Source of the DNA: CAZKUB01 sp964592335
GTDB taxonomy: Archaea; Thermoplasmatota; E2; DHVEG-1
Assembly: GCA_964592335.1 (NCBI GenBank)
Contig: CAZQEU010000049.1
Span: 1 to 12,798, forward strand
DNA: 12,798 nucleotides
Direction: 5' to 3'
In this document: positions 6,598 to 12,798 of the stretch, piece by piece
Layout of the letters: every line of letters starts with the position of its first letter
Numbering within the stretch: position 1 is the first letter of the stretch
The notes under the pieces: model-generated
The model's input: the letters and a program-made list of their open reading frames with translations, nothing else
Told to the model about the DNA's origin: nothing
Database searches by the model: none
Position numbers and translations under genes: made by a program

Positions 6598-7395
6598 ATG
6601 CTGGAATTAATCCCGTTAGTAATCATTCTTGCATTTTTATTTGAAACGATGGACTCATGTGCAGGAATGGGATTTGGAACAGGACTTACACCACTGCTTT
6701 TTGTACTCGGGTACGAACCACTTCAAATTGTACCAATTCTTCTAATCTCTGAGACTATAACTGGTTTTACCGCAGGTTTTTTCCATCAAGAATTTGAAAA
6801 CGCGAATTTTAAATTTAGAAAACCACTAAATAAAGAAACAAAAATCATGCTAAATATTGCCGTAATAGGAATGTTTGCAATTATATTATCTGTATTTTTA
6901 ACATACTACTCTATTCAAATCGAGAAATCAATAATAAAGACGTATGTGGCAATACTTGTGATTGTTATGGGCATTATTGCAATGTTTAAAATGGGAAACA
7001 AATCTTCTTCATATAAACCTAAACTTTTAATATTTTTTTCTACTCTAGCTGGTTTTAACAAAGGAATAGGTGCAGGTGGATATGGGCCAGTTGTGATGTT
7101 GGGGCAAATATTTTCAGGAATATATGAAAAAACTGCAACTGCAATTGTTTCTGTTTCAGAAGCACTAGTATCAGTTGCAGGTGTTGCTGCTTTTGTATTA
7201 ATACCTATTTTTTCAAATCAAGCAATAGAAATAGATTTTTATCTTCTTCCATCGGTTTTTACAGGAGGCTTTATCGCAGCTTTAATAGCACCATACATGG
7301 TTAGAGTTCTTCCAAATAAACTCTGGAGAGTTGTAATACCTTTTTATGCATTGGGAATAGGCATATATGTTCTTTTGAAAGTTTATGTTTTATGA
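6598..7395 (+). CDS. TauE/SafE family membrane transporter
   Basis: This 265-residue polytopic membrane protein has about eight hydrophobic segments and the internal duplication typical of the family: the glycine-rich GMGFGTGLTPLLFVLGYEP (23-41) in the first half and GFNKGIGAGGYGPVVMLGQ (152-170) in the second. Family members export sulfite, sulfoacetate or other small organic anions, or take up related compounds; the substrate cannot be read from sequence. An SD AGAGGT (6587-6592) sits five bases before the ATG. It follows the 55-residue membrane protein gene and is controlled by the same dyad-bearing promoter. Its last codons overlap a possible upstream start and promoter of the AbrB-fold gene. 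Length is normal (about 250-270). Confidence 0.85.
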   Translation: MLELIPLVIILAFLFETMDSCAGMGFGTGLTPLLFVLGYEPLQIVPILLISETITGFTAGFFHQEFENANFKFRKPLNKETKIMLNIAVIGMFAIILSVFLTYYSIQIEKSIIKTYVAILVIVMGIIAMFKMGNKSSSYKPKLLIFFSTLAGFNKGIGAGGYGPVVMLGQIFSGIYEKTATAIVSVSEALVSVAGVAAFVLIPIFSNQAIEIDFYLLPSVFTGGFIAALIAPYMVRVLPNKLWRVVIPFYALGIGIYVLLKVYVL

Positions 7396-7403
7396 ATAAA
7401 CTA

Positions 7404-7411
7404 TTTTATAA
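7404..7411 (+). promoter_or_regulatory. TATA box of the AbrB-fold gene
   Basis: TTTTATAA centred near 7408 predicts a start near 7434 and a leader of about nine bases before the ATG at 7443. It supports independent transcription of the regulator and argues for the downstream start codon. Confidence 0.4.
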
Positions 7412-7442
7412 CCTAACCTATTCTAGCTTTTGGGTAATTCCA

Positions 7443-7628
7443 ATGAAAGTAGATCTTAATGACATTATATGTGTAACAGATACTGCAATTACCATCCGTG
7501 GTTCCAGACGTAGAATGACAGTTCCTTCTGAAGTAGTAGATCTTTTAGATCTTAAGGACGGAGAAAAACTACGCTGGATTGTTTTTAAAGATGGAAACAT
7601 CCACATTCAAAAAGTAAAAGAAAAATAA
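7443..7628 (+). CDS. AbrB/MazE/SpoVT-fold DNA-binding protein
   Basis: This 61-residue protein has the swapped-hairpin pattern of AbrB-type transcription factors: ITIRGSRRRMTVPSEVVDLL followed by a short DLKDGEKLRWIVFKDGNIHI segment. The usual AbrB motif (ITIPKEVR.. L.L..GD.) is recognisable, with an unusually basic GSRRR in the first hairpin. Members bind DNA as dimers or act as antitoxins; no toxin gene adjoins, so a regulator is more likely. The ORF could open 51 bases earlier at 7392, overlapping the TauE stop, but the added 17 residues are hydrophobic and unlike the family, and the TATA box at 7404-7411 would lie inside them, so 7443 is preferred. It lies between the TauE gene and hdrCBA and could control either. 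Confidence 0.72.
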   Translation: MKVDLNDIICVTDTAITIRGSRRRMTVPSEVVDLLDLKDGEKLRWIVFKDGNIHIQKVKEK

Positions 7629-7640
7629 GATATCTCCTTC

Positions 7641-7648
7641 AAATTTTT
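7641..7648 (+). terminator. short T-tract after the AbrB-fold gene
   Basis: A T5 run about 15 bases after the stop could terminate the short transcript before the hdr promoter. It is weak and unsupported by other signals. Confidence 0.2.
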
Positions 7649-7653
7649 AGTAG

Positions 7654-7665
7654 CTTTTATATATT
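7654..7665 (+). promoter_or_regulatory. upstream TATA-like box of hdrCBA
   Basis: CTTTTATATATT, centred near 7659, could start transcription near 7685, giving an mRNA whose leader carries the whole palindrome. It is an alternative or additional promoter to the box at 7692-7699. Confidence 0.35.
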
Positions 7666-7691
7666 GACTTAAGATAAGAAATTTGCAAAAG

Positions 7692-7699
7692 TATAAATA
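7692..7699 (+). promoter_or_regulatory. proximal TATA box of hdrCBA
   Basis: TATAAATA centred near 7695.5 predicts a start near 7721, inside the G6 run at 7720-7725, and a leader of about 12 bases before the hdrC ATG at 7734. Its right half overlaps the perfect palindrome. The match to the archaeal TATA consensus is good. Confidence 0.6.
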
Positions 7700-7719
7700 A
7701 TTAACAATTGTTAATTATT
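7696..7719. promoter_or_regulatory. perfect 24-bp palindrome in the hdrCBA promoter
   Basis: The 12 bases AATAATTAACAA are followed directly by their exact reverse complement with no spacer (centre between 7707 and 7708). The element spans from the TATA box to just before the predicted start, the classic position for a repressor that blocks TBP/TFB or polymerase. It is AT-rich and could also form a stem in RNA from the upstream promoter, but its position favours a DNA operator for a dimeric regulator. Confidence 0.65.
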
Positions 7720-7733
7720 GGGGGGTTTATTAA

Positions 7734-8261
7734 ATGAGCATAACAGATTTAACATCAATGAGTGAGGCTCAACTTGCTCAAAAGAAAGAGATAAACGAAC
7801 GATTAACCAAGCTTCAGGAAGAAATATCTGAATATTGCTACCAATGTGCCAAATGCACATCAGGATGCGAAGCACACAAACTATTGGAACTTGAGCCACA
7901 TAAAATGGTAGCACTCCTCAAGCGAGGACTAATAGATGAGATGGTTAACTCAGATATCATATGGACATGCATGAGCTGTTTTAAATGCAGAGAACGCTGC
8001 CCACAAAAAGTAGCACCAGTAGATGTTTTATTCGCACTTAAAAACATGGCAGTTGCAAATGGAAAACAAATACCTGGAAACTACACAGCACTGCTTCAAT
8101 CAGTACTATCCACAGGTCTAATACAAGAAATAAAAAGTGTAAGCACAAATGATAACAAAACAAAAAATAGATCTGAGCTGAAACTACCTGAGATATCAAA
8201 GCCGACAGATCCAACAAAATTTATGGGGATACTTTCAAAACTTGCAGTGGAGAAGATATAA
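7734..8261 (+). CDS. hdrC: heterodisulfide reductase subunit C
   Basis: This 175-residue iron-sulfur protein has two four-Cys motifs: CYQCAKCTSGC (C35, C38, C41, C45) and CMSCFKCRERCP (C79, C82, C85, C89), each binding a [4Fe-4S] cluster. HdrC passes electrons from HdrA to the catalytic subunit HdrB in the cytoplasmic HdrABC complex. The length fits methanogen-type HdrC (about 180-190). A serine/asparagine-rich stretch follows the second motif. It is first in the order hdrC-hdrB-hdrA and is preceded by a GGGGGG run (7720-7725) that is only a poor SD, so a short-leader start is likely. Confidence 0.93.
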   Translation: MSITDLTSMSEAQLAQKKEINERLTKLQEEISEYCYQCAKCTSGCEAHKLLELEPHKMVALLKRGLIDEMVNSDIIWTCMSCFKCRERCPQKVAPVDVLFALKNMAVANGKQIPGNYTALLQSVLSTGLIQEIKSVSTNDNKTKNRSELKLPEISKPTDPTKFMGILSKLAVEKI

Positions 8262-8279
8262 AGGGAGGAATAAATAAAA

Positions 8280-9149
8280 ATGGAAAAATATGCTTTTTAC
8301 CCCGGATGTGTAATGCCCACCGAACAATATGCATATGAGATGAGCCTAAGACAAATACTACCAAAACTAGACATCGAACTTGTTGATCTCAAAAACTTTT
8401 CATGCTGCGGAGAACCAATAAAAAGTGTCAACCAAATGCTAACACTAACACTATCTGCAAGAAATATAGCGATTGCAGAAAAAGAAAACCTTGACATATT
8501 TGCACCATGCCCGATGTGCCATATGGCTCTATCTGATGCAAAAAATATTCTTGACAAGGACCCTGAGATGAATGAAAAAATAAACAAATTCTTATCAGAT
8601 GAAGGACTAAAATACAATGGTGTATCTGATGTTTTAAGCATTCTAGATGTTCTATATGAAAAAGTAGGTCTTGAAAAAATAAAAAAGAATGTCAAAAAAC
8701 AGTTTAAAGACCTCAAAGTCGCAACACACTACGGATGTCATTTAATACGGCCCAGTGAAATAGGAAGACCTGATGACTCAGAAAACCCACAAAAAATTGA
8801 AGAAATCCTTACATCAATCGGTGCGAAACCAGAGTACTACCCAGAAAAACTAGACTGCTGTGGAGGTCTACTAAACGCAAATCTACCAGAATCTGCTCTT
8901 ACAAAAACAGGTCAGAAACTACAGCGTGTACAAGAACAAAAATTCGATGTTTTTGTAGATACCTGTCCATGGTGTCACAGACAATATGATTCAAAACAAA
9001 CAAAAGCAGGTGAAACAGTAGCTGCAAAACTAGAAGTCCCAGTGTTATATCTAACACAAATGATAGGTCTATCTTTTGGAATTTCTAAAGACAAACTAGG
9101 GCTGGATCTAAATCTTAGCCCCGTAGGTAAAGTCACAGGGGGAAAATAA
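8280..9149 (+). CDS. hdrB: heterodisulfide reductase subunit B
   Basis: This 289-residue catalytic subunit has two complete CCG domains: C10, C42-C43, C77 and C80 (GC, SCCGEP, PCPMC), then C153, C193-C194, C229 and C232 (YGC, DCCGG, TCPWC). In methanogen HdrB these residues hold two non-cubane [4Fe-4S] clusters that cleave the CoM-S-S-CoB disulfide. If the organism is not a methanogen the disulfide may be different. An SD GGGAGGA (8263-8269) precedes the ATG by ten bases. It starts 18 bases after hdrC and ends two bases before hdrA, as expected of one operon. Confidence 0.94.
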   Translation: MEKYAFYPGCVMPTEQYAYEMSLRQILPKLDIELVDLKNFSCCGEPIKSVNQMLTLTLSARNIAIAEKENLDIFAPCPMCHMALSDAKNILDKDPEMNEKINKFLSDEGLKYNGVSDVLSILDVLYEKVGLEKIKKNVKKQFKDLKVATHYGCHLIRPSEIGRPDDSENPQKIEEILTSIGAKPEYYPEKLDCCGGLLNANLPESALTKTGQKLQRVQEQKFDVFVDTCPWCHRQYDSKQTKAGETVAAKLEVPVLYLTQMIGLSFGISKDKLGLDLNLSPVGKVTGGK

Positions 9150-9151
9150 TT

Positions 9152-11122
9152 ATGAGCAACAAAATCGGAGTTTTTGTATGTCACTGTGGAATCAATATCT
9201 CACAGATGGTTGATGTTAAAAAACTTGTTGAATATGCAAAGAATCTTAAGGATGTTGTCGTAAGTAAGGATTACAAATATATGTGCTCTGATTTAGGAGC
9301 AAAACTAATTAAGGATTCAATCAAAAAAAACAAACTAGATGGAGTAGTCATTGCCTGCTGCAGCCCTAGGATGCATGAGTATACCTTCCGTGGTGTTGTA
9401 GAAAAAGGCGGGGTAAATGCTTTTAACCTTGAAATTGCAAATATACGTGAGCAATGTAGCTGGGCTCATGATGATAAAAAACTAGCTACTGAAAAAGCAG
9501 AATCGCTTGTAAGAGCAGCTGTTGCAAAAGCAAGACTCCTTGAGCCACTTGAAAAATCAAAAATAGAGGTTACACCAGAAGCACTAGTAATTGGTGGAGG
9601 CATAGCAGGTATACAGGCATCACTTGATCTTGCAGACCAAGGACATAAAGTATATCTTGTGGAAAAAACCCCAAGCCTGGGCGGTCGTATGGCACAACTT
9701 GATAAAACCTTTCCAACACTTGACTGCAGTGGATGTATCCTAACACCAAAGATGATGGAAGTTTTAAATCATTCAAACATTGAACTTCTAACTTATTCGG
9801 AGGTAACAAATGTTGATGGAAGTATCGGTAATTACAAAGTAAAAATCAACAAGAAAGCAAGATATGTGGATATGGATAAATGTACAGGATGTGGAGACTG
9901 TGTTGATGCATGTCGTATGAAAGACCATGTTGTATCTGAATTTGATGAAGGAATCGGTAAAAGAAGCGCGATTTATATGCCATTTCCACAGGCAATACCA
10001 CTCAAATGTACAATAGATCCTAACAGTTGTCTAATGCTTACAAAAGGAAAATGTGGAAAAGGTGCACTTTGTGTTGAGGCCTGCGAGGCAAACGCTATTG
10101 ATTTCAAACAAAAGGATGAAGAAATTGAAGTAAAAGTAGGATCCATTGTAGTTGCAACAGGATATGATTTACTTGACCCTGGAAAAATGTATGAGTATGG
10201 TTATGAAAACAGTGATGATGTAATCACGAGTATGCAAATGGAGCGGCTTATCAACTCATCAGGGCCTACAATGGGAGAAATAATAAGACCTTCAAATAAT
10301 GAAAAACCCAAGAGTATCACATATGTTCTTTGTGCTGGCTCCCGTGATGAAAACGAATGTTCATGGTGCTGTCGCATAGGTTGTATGAGTGCCCTAAAAC
10401 AAGTATATCTTTTAAAAGAAAAACTCGGCGATGATGTGGAGATGAACCTCTGCTATACAGATATACGTAGTTTTGGAAAAGGATATGAAGAATTCTACAG
10501 AAAAATCCGTGGTATGAACACAAATATGTTCAGGGGAAGACCTTCTGAAGTAAAACAGATAGGCGACAATCTTACAATCGACATTTTTGATACAACTACA
10601 AATAAACTCTTTGAAATCAAAACAGATTTAGTTGTAATAGTCCCAGCTCTTGTATCTCGTGTTGACTCAGAAGAACTATCAAAAATATTACGTATCTCAA
10701 AAGGGGCAGACGGGTTTTTACTAGAAGCTCATCCAAAACTAAAACCAGTGGATACAGCGACAAATGGAATATTTATCGCAGGATGTTGCCAGGCACCAAA
10801 AGATATACAGGATACAGTTGCACAGGCAAGTGCTGCAGCGGCTCGTGCTGCAAATATATTATCTAAAAAAGAACTAGAAGCAGAGCCACTTGTATCATAT
10901 GTCACAGAAGAATTATGTTCTGGTTGTGGAACATGTATCACGGTTTGTCCATATAGCGCAATTGAGCTTGTAGAAGAAGAAGATGGCACAATCCATGCAA
11001 AAGTAAACGAGGCACTTTGTATGGGATGCGGCTCATGTGTTGCAAGTTGCCCGTCGGGTGCTATGCAGCAGAAAGGATTCAAGGATAAACAAATGATACC
11101 AATGATAGATGAAATGGCTTAA
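9152..11122 (+). CDS. hdrA: heterodisulfide reductase subunit A (flavin bifurcating)
   Basis: This 656-residue protein matches methanogen HdrA in length and domain order: an N-terminal domain with VCHCGINIS (9-17) and ACCSPRMHEYTFR (68-80), an FAD-binding Rossmann motif VIGGGIAGIQAS (146-157) within the thioredoxin-reductase-like fold, DCSGC (191-195), an inserted ferredoxin module with C244/C247/C250/C254 and a second Cys group C286/C293/C301/C307/C311, the segment CAGSRDENECSWCC (394-407), and a C-terminal 2x[4Fe-4S] ferredoxin with C589/C592/C595/C599 and C623/C626/C629/C633. Its FAD splits electron pairs, sending one to ferredoxin and one via HdrC to HdrB. No selenocysteine codon is needed at the Cys positions. 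A GGGGGA stretch at the end of hdrB acts as SD. It is the last gene of the operon. Confidence 0.95.
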   Translation: MSNKIGVFVCHCGINISQMVDVKKLVEYAKNLKDVVVSKDYKYMCSDLGAKLIKDSIKKNKLDGVVIACCSPRMHEYTFRGVVEKGGVNAFNLEIANIREQCSWAHDDKKLATEKAESLVRAAVAKARLLEPLEKSKIEVTPEALVIGGGIAGIQASLDLADQGHKVYLVEKTPSLGGRMAQLDKTFPTLDCSGCILTPKMMEVLNHSNIELLTYSEVTNVDGSIGNYKVKINKKARYVDMDKCTGCGDCVDACRMKDHVVSEFDEGIGKRSAIYMPFPQAIPLKCTIDPNSCLMLTKGKCGKGALCVEACEANAIDFKQKDEEIEVKVGSIVVATGYDLLDPGKMYEYGYENSDDVITSMQMERLINSSGPTMGEIIRPSNNEKPKSITYVLCAGSRDENECSWCCRIGCMSALKQVYLLKEKLGDDVEMNLCYTDIRSFGKGYEEFYRKIRGMNTNMFRGRPSEVKQIGDNLTIDIFDTTTNKLFEIKTDLVVIVPALVSRVDSEELSKILRISKGADGFLLEAHPKLKPVDTATNGIFIAGCCQAPKDIQDTVAQASAAAARAANILSKKELEAEPLVSYVTEELCSGCGTCITVCPYSAIELVEEEDGTIHAKVNEALCMGCGSCVASCPSGAMQQKGFKDKQMIPMIDEMA

Positions 11123-11127
11123 AACCC

Positions 11128-12315
11128 CTATTCATCATTTTTTTTATTTTTGTATCTATCCAATATTATACTCAACATTAATATCATTGAAGAAGTAAAA
11201 AGCACTCCAGATATTGTTAAAAATGGAAGCCCAAAACCATAAATTGCAGCTGTATAACCAATATATGCAGAAATTGGACTTCCAAACAATATTATCTGTG
11301 AACGATAAAAACCTAGTTTTCCAGCCCGGCCCTTTTCACCCCATTGATCCATTAGATAAGAGGATATCACAGGAAAAGCACCACTTGTAAATGAGAGTAA
11401 AAAACTAATTACAAAAATAAATGGTAAAAACTCTGCATAAACAAGGAAGAGTGTTCCACTTGCAGAAAGAAATGTTAGAATAAAAATTATTATTTTTTTG
11501 TTGTATTTATCAGATAGACCACCAATAATTGGTTTTAACAAAAGACCACTTGTGGCAAGAACGGCAAGGGCAAGACCTGCTTGTATTTCTGTAAATCCTT
11601 TTCCCTCAATCAAATATGTCGGGTAAAAAGACATGTATCCTATCCATGAAAAAGCAAGGGATAAATTTACAAAAAACAAAAGCCATATTTTCCTAAATTT
11701 AAAAACAGCGACTCCATCAAGAAACCTTTCTTTTAATGAAACCTGCGGGGGAAGACTAGTAGACTCCCATGTTTTACGTAAAAATATTATCATTGCAAAA
11801 AAGCTAATTGCGGCCCATATAAGAAAAAATAATCTCCAGTCATAAAAAGCAGCTATTACAGATGCAATAATTGGTACAACTCCTGATAAGGAGCCTGCAC
11901 TTGATTGAATCCCAAGTGCTCTACCACGTTTTTCTTTGAAGATATCAGTAATCATAGCGATTCCAACAGTGGGATATCCTCCTGTGCTCATCCCAAGTAT
12001 TATCACTGAGAAGAAAAACATTAGATAACTTGCTGAAAAACCTAGTAAAAGATAGGATACAGAAAATATTGTCATTGAAAGAATAATACTTATTTTTCTG
12101 CCTTTTATATCTGAAAATATTCCTGATGGAAACTGCATCAGACCATAAAAAAGCCACATTGCAGAAAGAGCAAGTCCTGCTTCAGCATGCCCGATTCCAA
12201 GTTCGTTTTCTATGTTTACAAGAAGAGAGGATATACTATATCTTCCAGATAGGATTAGGAACCATCCAACTGATACAAGTATTAAGACAATGTTTTCTTT
12301 TTTTATTTTTTTCAT
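11128..12315 (-). CDS. major facilitator superfamily transporter
   Basis: This 395-residue membrane protein has about 12 hydrophobic segments and the MFS motif A in both halves: GIFSDIKGRK (65-74) between helices 2 and 3, and GGLSDKYNKK (265-274) at the matching place of the second half. The central cytoplasmic loop (about 180-208) is basic. Length is typical of 12-helix carriers. The substrate cannot be told; it is not clearly a drug, sugar or oxalate subtype. It is convergent with hdrA, with five bases between stops. A TATA box lies upstream, and there is no SD next to the ATG, so it probably has a short leader. Confidence 0.87.
   Translation of the reverse strand: MKKIKKENIVLILVSVGWFLILSGRYSISSLLVNIENELGIGHAEAGLALSAMWLFYGLMQFPSGIFSDIKGRKISIILSMTIFSVSYLLLGFSASYLMFFFSVIILGMSTGGYPTVGIAMITDIFKEKRGRALGIQSSAGSLSGVVPIIASVIAAFYDWRLFFLIWAAISFFAMIIFLRKTWESTSLPPQVSLKERFLDGVAVFKFRKIWLLFFVNLSLAFSWIGYMSFYPTYLIEGKGFTEIQAGLALAVLATSGLLLKPIIGGLSDKYNKKIIIFILTFLSASGTLFLVYAEFLPFIFVISFLLSFTSGAFPVISSYLMDQWGEKGRAGKLGFYRSQIILFGSPISAYIGYTAAIYGFGLPFLTISGVLFTSSMILMLSIILDRYKNKKNDE
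11138..11151 (+). terminator. T-tract terminator of hdrCBA
   Basis: A T8 run (11138-11145) and T5 run (11147-11151) begin 16 bases after the hdrA stop, inside the last codons of the convergent MFS gene. The strength and position suit archaeal intrinsic termination. Confidence 0.5.
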
Positions 12316-12345
12316 CAGGTTTCGGCGGGCTGAAAATAGTTCATC

Positions 12346-12356
12346 CTATAAATAGT
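12346..12356 (-). promoter_or_regulatory. TATA box of the MFS gene
   Basis: The minus strand reads ACTATTTATAG, centred near 12351, predicting a start near 12325 and a leader of about ten bases. A nine-codon ORF beginning at 12344 would lie largely upstream of this start and is unlikely to be translated. Confidence 0.5.
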
Positions 12357-12360
12357 TTTT

Positions 12361-12376
12361 AAAAAGAAAAAAAGAA
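12361..12376 (-). terminator. T-rich terminator after the LSm-like gene
   Basis: Immediately after the stop the minus strand reads TTCTTTTTTTCTTTTT, a good archaeal U-tract terminator. It lies just upstream of the MFS promoter and separates the two transcripts. Confidence 0.55.
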
Positions 12377-12586
12377 TTATTGTTTTTTAATATTGGGTTT
12401 TATCGCTTCAACGTTTGAAATGTTTATACAGCCTACTCCTTTTTCTGATTCTACTACTAAAAAACCGTTTGTTTCATCAAAATCTTGTAGTGTTCCAAAA
12501 ACAACAAAGGCCTTGTTTTCTCCGGGTTCCCTGGCTACGATTTTACAGTTTTTCCCAATTAATTTATTTATACATTTATTACCCAT
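12377..12586 (-). CDS. small LSm-like protein
   Basis: This 69-residue protein has a pattern suggesting the Sm/LSm small beta-barrel: INKLIGKNCKIVAR, then FVVFGTLQDFDETNGFLVVE, then GVGCINISNVEAIKP. The G-x-L-x-x-[FY]-D element and closing I..V..I strand resemble Sm1/Sm2, although the Sm2 RG signature is replaced by SNVEAI. Archaeal LSm proteins bind U-rich RNA as rings; whether this divergent form does is uncertain. Two ATGs are possible; the ORF opens at 12604, but SD AGAAGGA (12595-12601) lies eight bases before the ATG at 12586 and would be inside the longer version, so the shorter form is chosen. It is followed by a strong T-tract. It may be preceded in the same transcript by a 33-residue ORF. 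Confidence 0.7.
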   Translation of the reverse strand: MGNKCINKLIGKNCKIVAREPGENKAFVVFGTLQDFDETNGFLVVESEKGVGCINISNVEAIKPNIKKQ

Positions 12587-12594
12587 ATTATTAT

Positions 12595-12601
12595 TCCTTC
12601 T
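12595..12601 (-). promoter_or_regulatory. SD that sets the start of the LSm-like gene
   Basis: AGAAGGA on the minus strand, eight bases before the ATG at 12586. It overlaps codons 2-4 of the longer reading from 12604, which has no SD of its own, so the downstream ATG is favoured. Confidence 0.55.
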
Positions 12602-12634
12602 CATCTTTTTTTGGTGGATTTTTTTTTAAAATCA

Positions 12635-12736
12635 TTATTTTCTGTGGTTATTTCGGTGTTGTAAAATTTCTATGTAGTAAAGCCAGTTGTCCACCTCTTT
12701 TTTACCCTGTGTTTTTTTATCCACCATCTTTACCAT
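12635..12736 (-). CDS. possible 33-residue small protein, unrecognised
   Basis: This ATG-to-TAA ORF encodes a lysine-rich start and an aromatic, helix-like segment, EVDNWLYYIEILQHRNNHRK (residues 14-33), that reads like a natural protein rather than a random translation of AT-rich DNA. The A of the ATG lies about 26 bases from the centre of the TATA box at 12758-12766, which would give an exactly leaderless mRNA. The stop is 48 bases before the LSm-like start. There is no SD, no known family and very short length, so it could be chance. Confidence 0.35.
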   Translation of the reverse strand: MVKMVDKKTQGKKEVDNWLYYIEILQHRNNHRK

Positions 12737-12757
12737 GATACTGTGTGTCACTGTATG

Positions 12758-12766
12758 TATTTAAAA
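12758..12766. promoter_or_regulatory. symmetric TATA box, possibly bidirectional
   Basis: TATTTAAAA contains the self-complementary TTTAAA (12760-12765). Its centre is 26.5 bases from the minus-strand ATG at 12736 and 25.5 bases from a plus-strand ATG at 12788, both the right distance for leaderless transcripts. Confidence 0.4.
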
Positions 12767-12772
12767 CCATCG

Positions 12773-12788
12773 TGTCAAAATGTCAAAA
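12773..12788 (+). repeat. tandem 8-base repeat TGTCAAAA x2
   Basis: Two exact copies of TGTCAAAA follow one another directly and run into the ATG at 12788. They sit at the predicted start of a rightward transcript and could be a binding site or chance. Confidence 0.4.
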
Positions 12789-12798
12789 TGAAAAAAAT
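12788..12798 (+). CDS. possible start of a rightward gene cut by the window edge
   Basis: ATGAAAAAAAT at the last bases would begin Met-Lys-Lys. The only support is the TATA box 25-26 bases upstream. Too little sequence is present to identify anything. Confidence 0.2.

Noticed and set aside
7392..7442. Upstream start for the AbrB-fold gene that overlaps the TauE stop
   Set aside because: It adds 17 hydrophobic residues unlike the family, has no SD, and would place the probable TATA box (7404-7411) inside the coding region.
7696..7719. Palindrome read as a rho-independent type terminator of the AbrB-fold gene
   Set aside because: The stem is almost all A-T and is followed by a G run, not a U tract; archaeal termination normally uses U tracts. 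Its place between TATA and start fits an operator better.
8297..8716. 139-codon minus-strand frame inside hdrB
   Set aside because: Lies wholly opposite a clear hdrB with conserved CCG motifs; a codon-bias shadow.
10729..11082. 117-codon minus-strand frame inside hdrA
   Set aside because: Opposite the C-terminal ferredoxin module of hdrA; no promoter or SD, no family-like motif.
12316..12344. Nine-codon ORF before the MFS gene as a regulatory leader peptide
   Set aside because: Its ATG lies upstream of the transcription start predicted from the TATA box, so it would not be in the mRNA.
12415..12738. 107-codon plus-strand reading frame across the LSm-like gene
   Set aside because: The translation is a hydrophobic low-complexity run arising from T-rich complement of the real minus-strand gene and its leader; no start signal.
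1..12798. CRISPR array, insertion sequence, tRNA or rRNA
   Set aside because: No spaced direct repeats, transposase-like ORF, terminal inverted repeats or recognisable structural RNA was found on either strand by reading.

Overview
The window looks like about 12.8 kb of an AT-rich archaeal chromosome from a strictly anaerobic euryarchaeote or related lineage, possibly a methanogen or an uncultured relative. Evidence for this: heterodisulfide reductase genes hdrCBA, the tail of an Mvh-type [NiFe]-hydrogenase large subunit, a fused ADP-forming acyl-CoA synthetase, an LSm-like protein, AT-rich TATA boxes about 25 nt before probable transcription starts, and Shine-Dalgarno (SD) sequences of the GGTGAT/GAGGT type. 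The exact lineage cannot be fixed from sequence alone. No rRNA, tRNA, CRISPR array or mobile element was seen.

Layout. 1-659 (+): C-terminus of the hydrogenase large subunit, then its maturation protease. 656-6303 (-): a leftward cluster reading, in transcription order, zinc histone-deacetylase-family amidohydrolase, ADP-forming acyl-CoA synthetase fused to a GNAT acetyltransferase, LarA-type nickel-pincer racemase, and a one-domain asparaginase-like protein. 6304-6414: a compact divergent promoter with two matching operator-like dyads. 6415-7628 (+): an unannotated 55-residue membrane protein, a TauE/SafE transporter and an AbrB-fold regulator. 7629-11122 (+): a promoter containing a perfect 24-bp palindrome, then hdrC-hdrB-hdrA. 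11128-12736 (-): an MFS transporter, an LSm-like small protein and a possible 33-residue ORF. The right edge holds a symmetric TATA box that may fire both ways.

How the genes fit together. MvhA and HdrABC are parts of one electron-bifurcating complex: the hydrogenase oxidises H2 and HdrA splits the electrons between ferredoxin and a disulfide reduced at HdrB. The protease finishes the hydrogenase large subunit after nickel insertion. The leftward cluster pairs an acyl-CoA synthetase/acetyltransferase with a deacetylase. This is the composition of a reversible protein-acetylation switch tied to acetate/acetyl-CoA, except that here the synthetase half keeps its catalytic histidines. The strongest candidates for new biology are this module, the paired dyads controlling its first gene and the membrane micro-protein/TauE pair, and the palindromic operator in front of hdrCBA.
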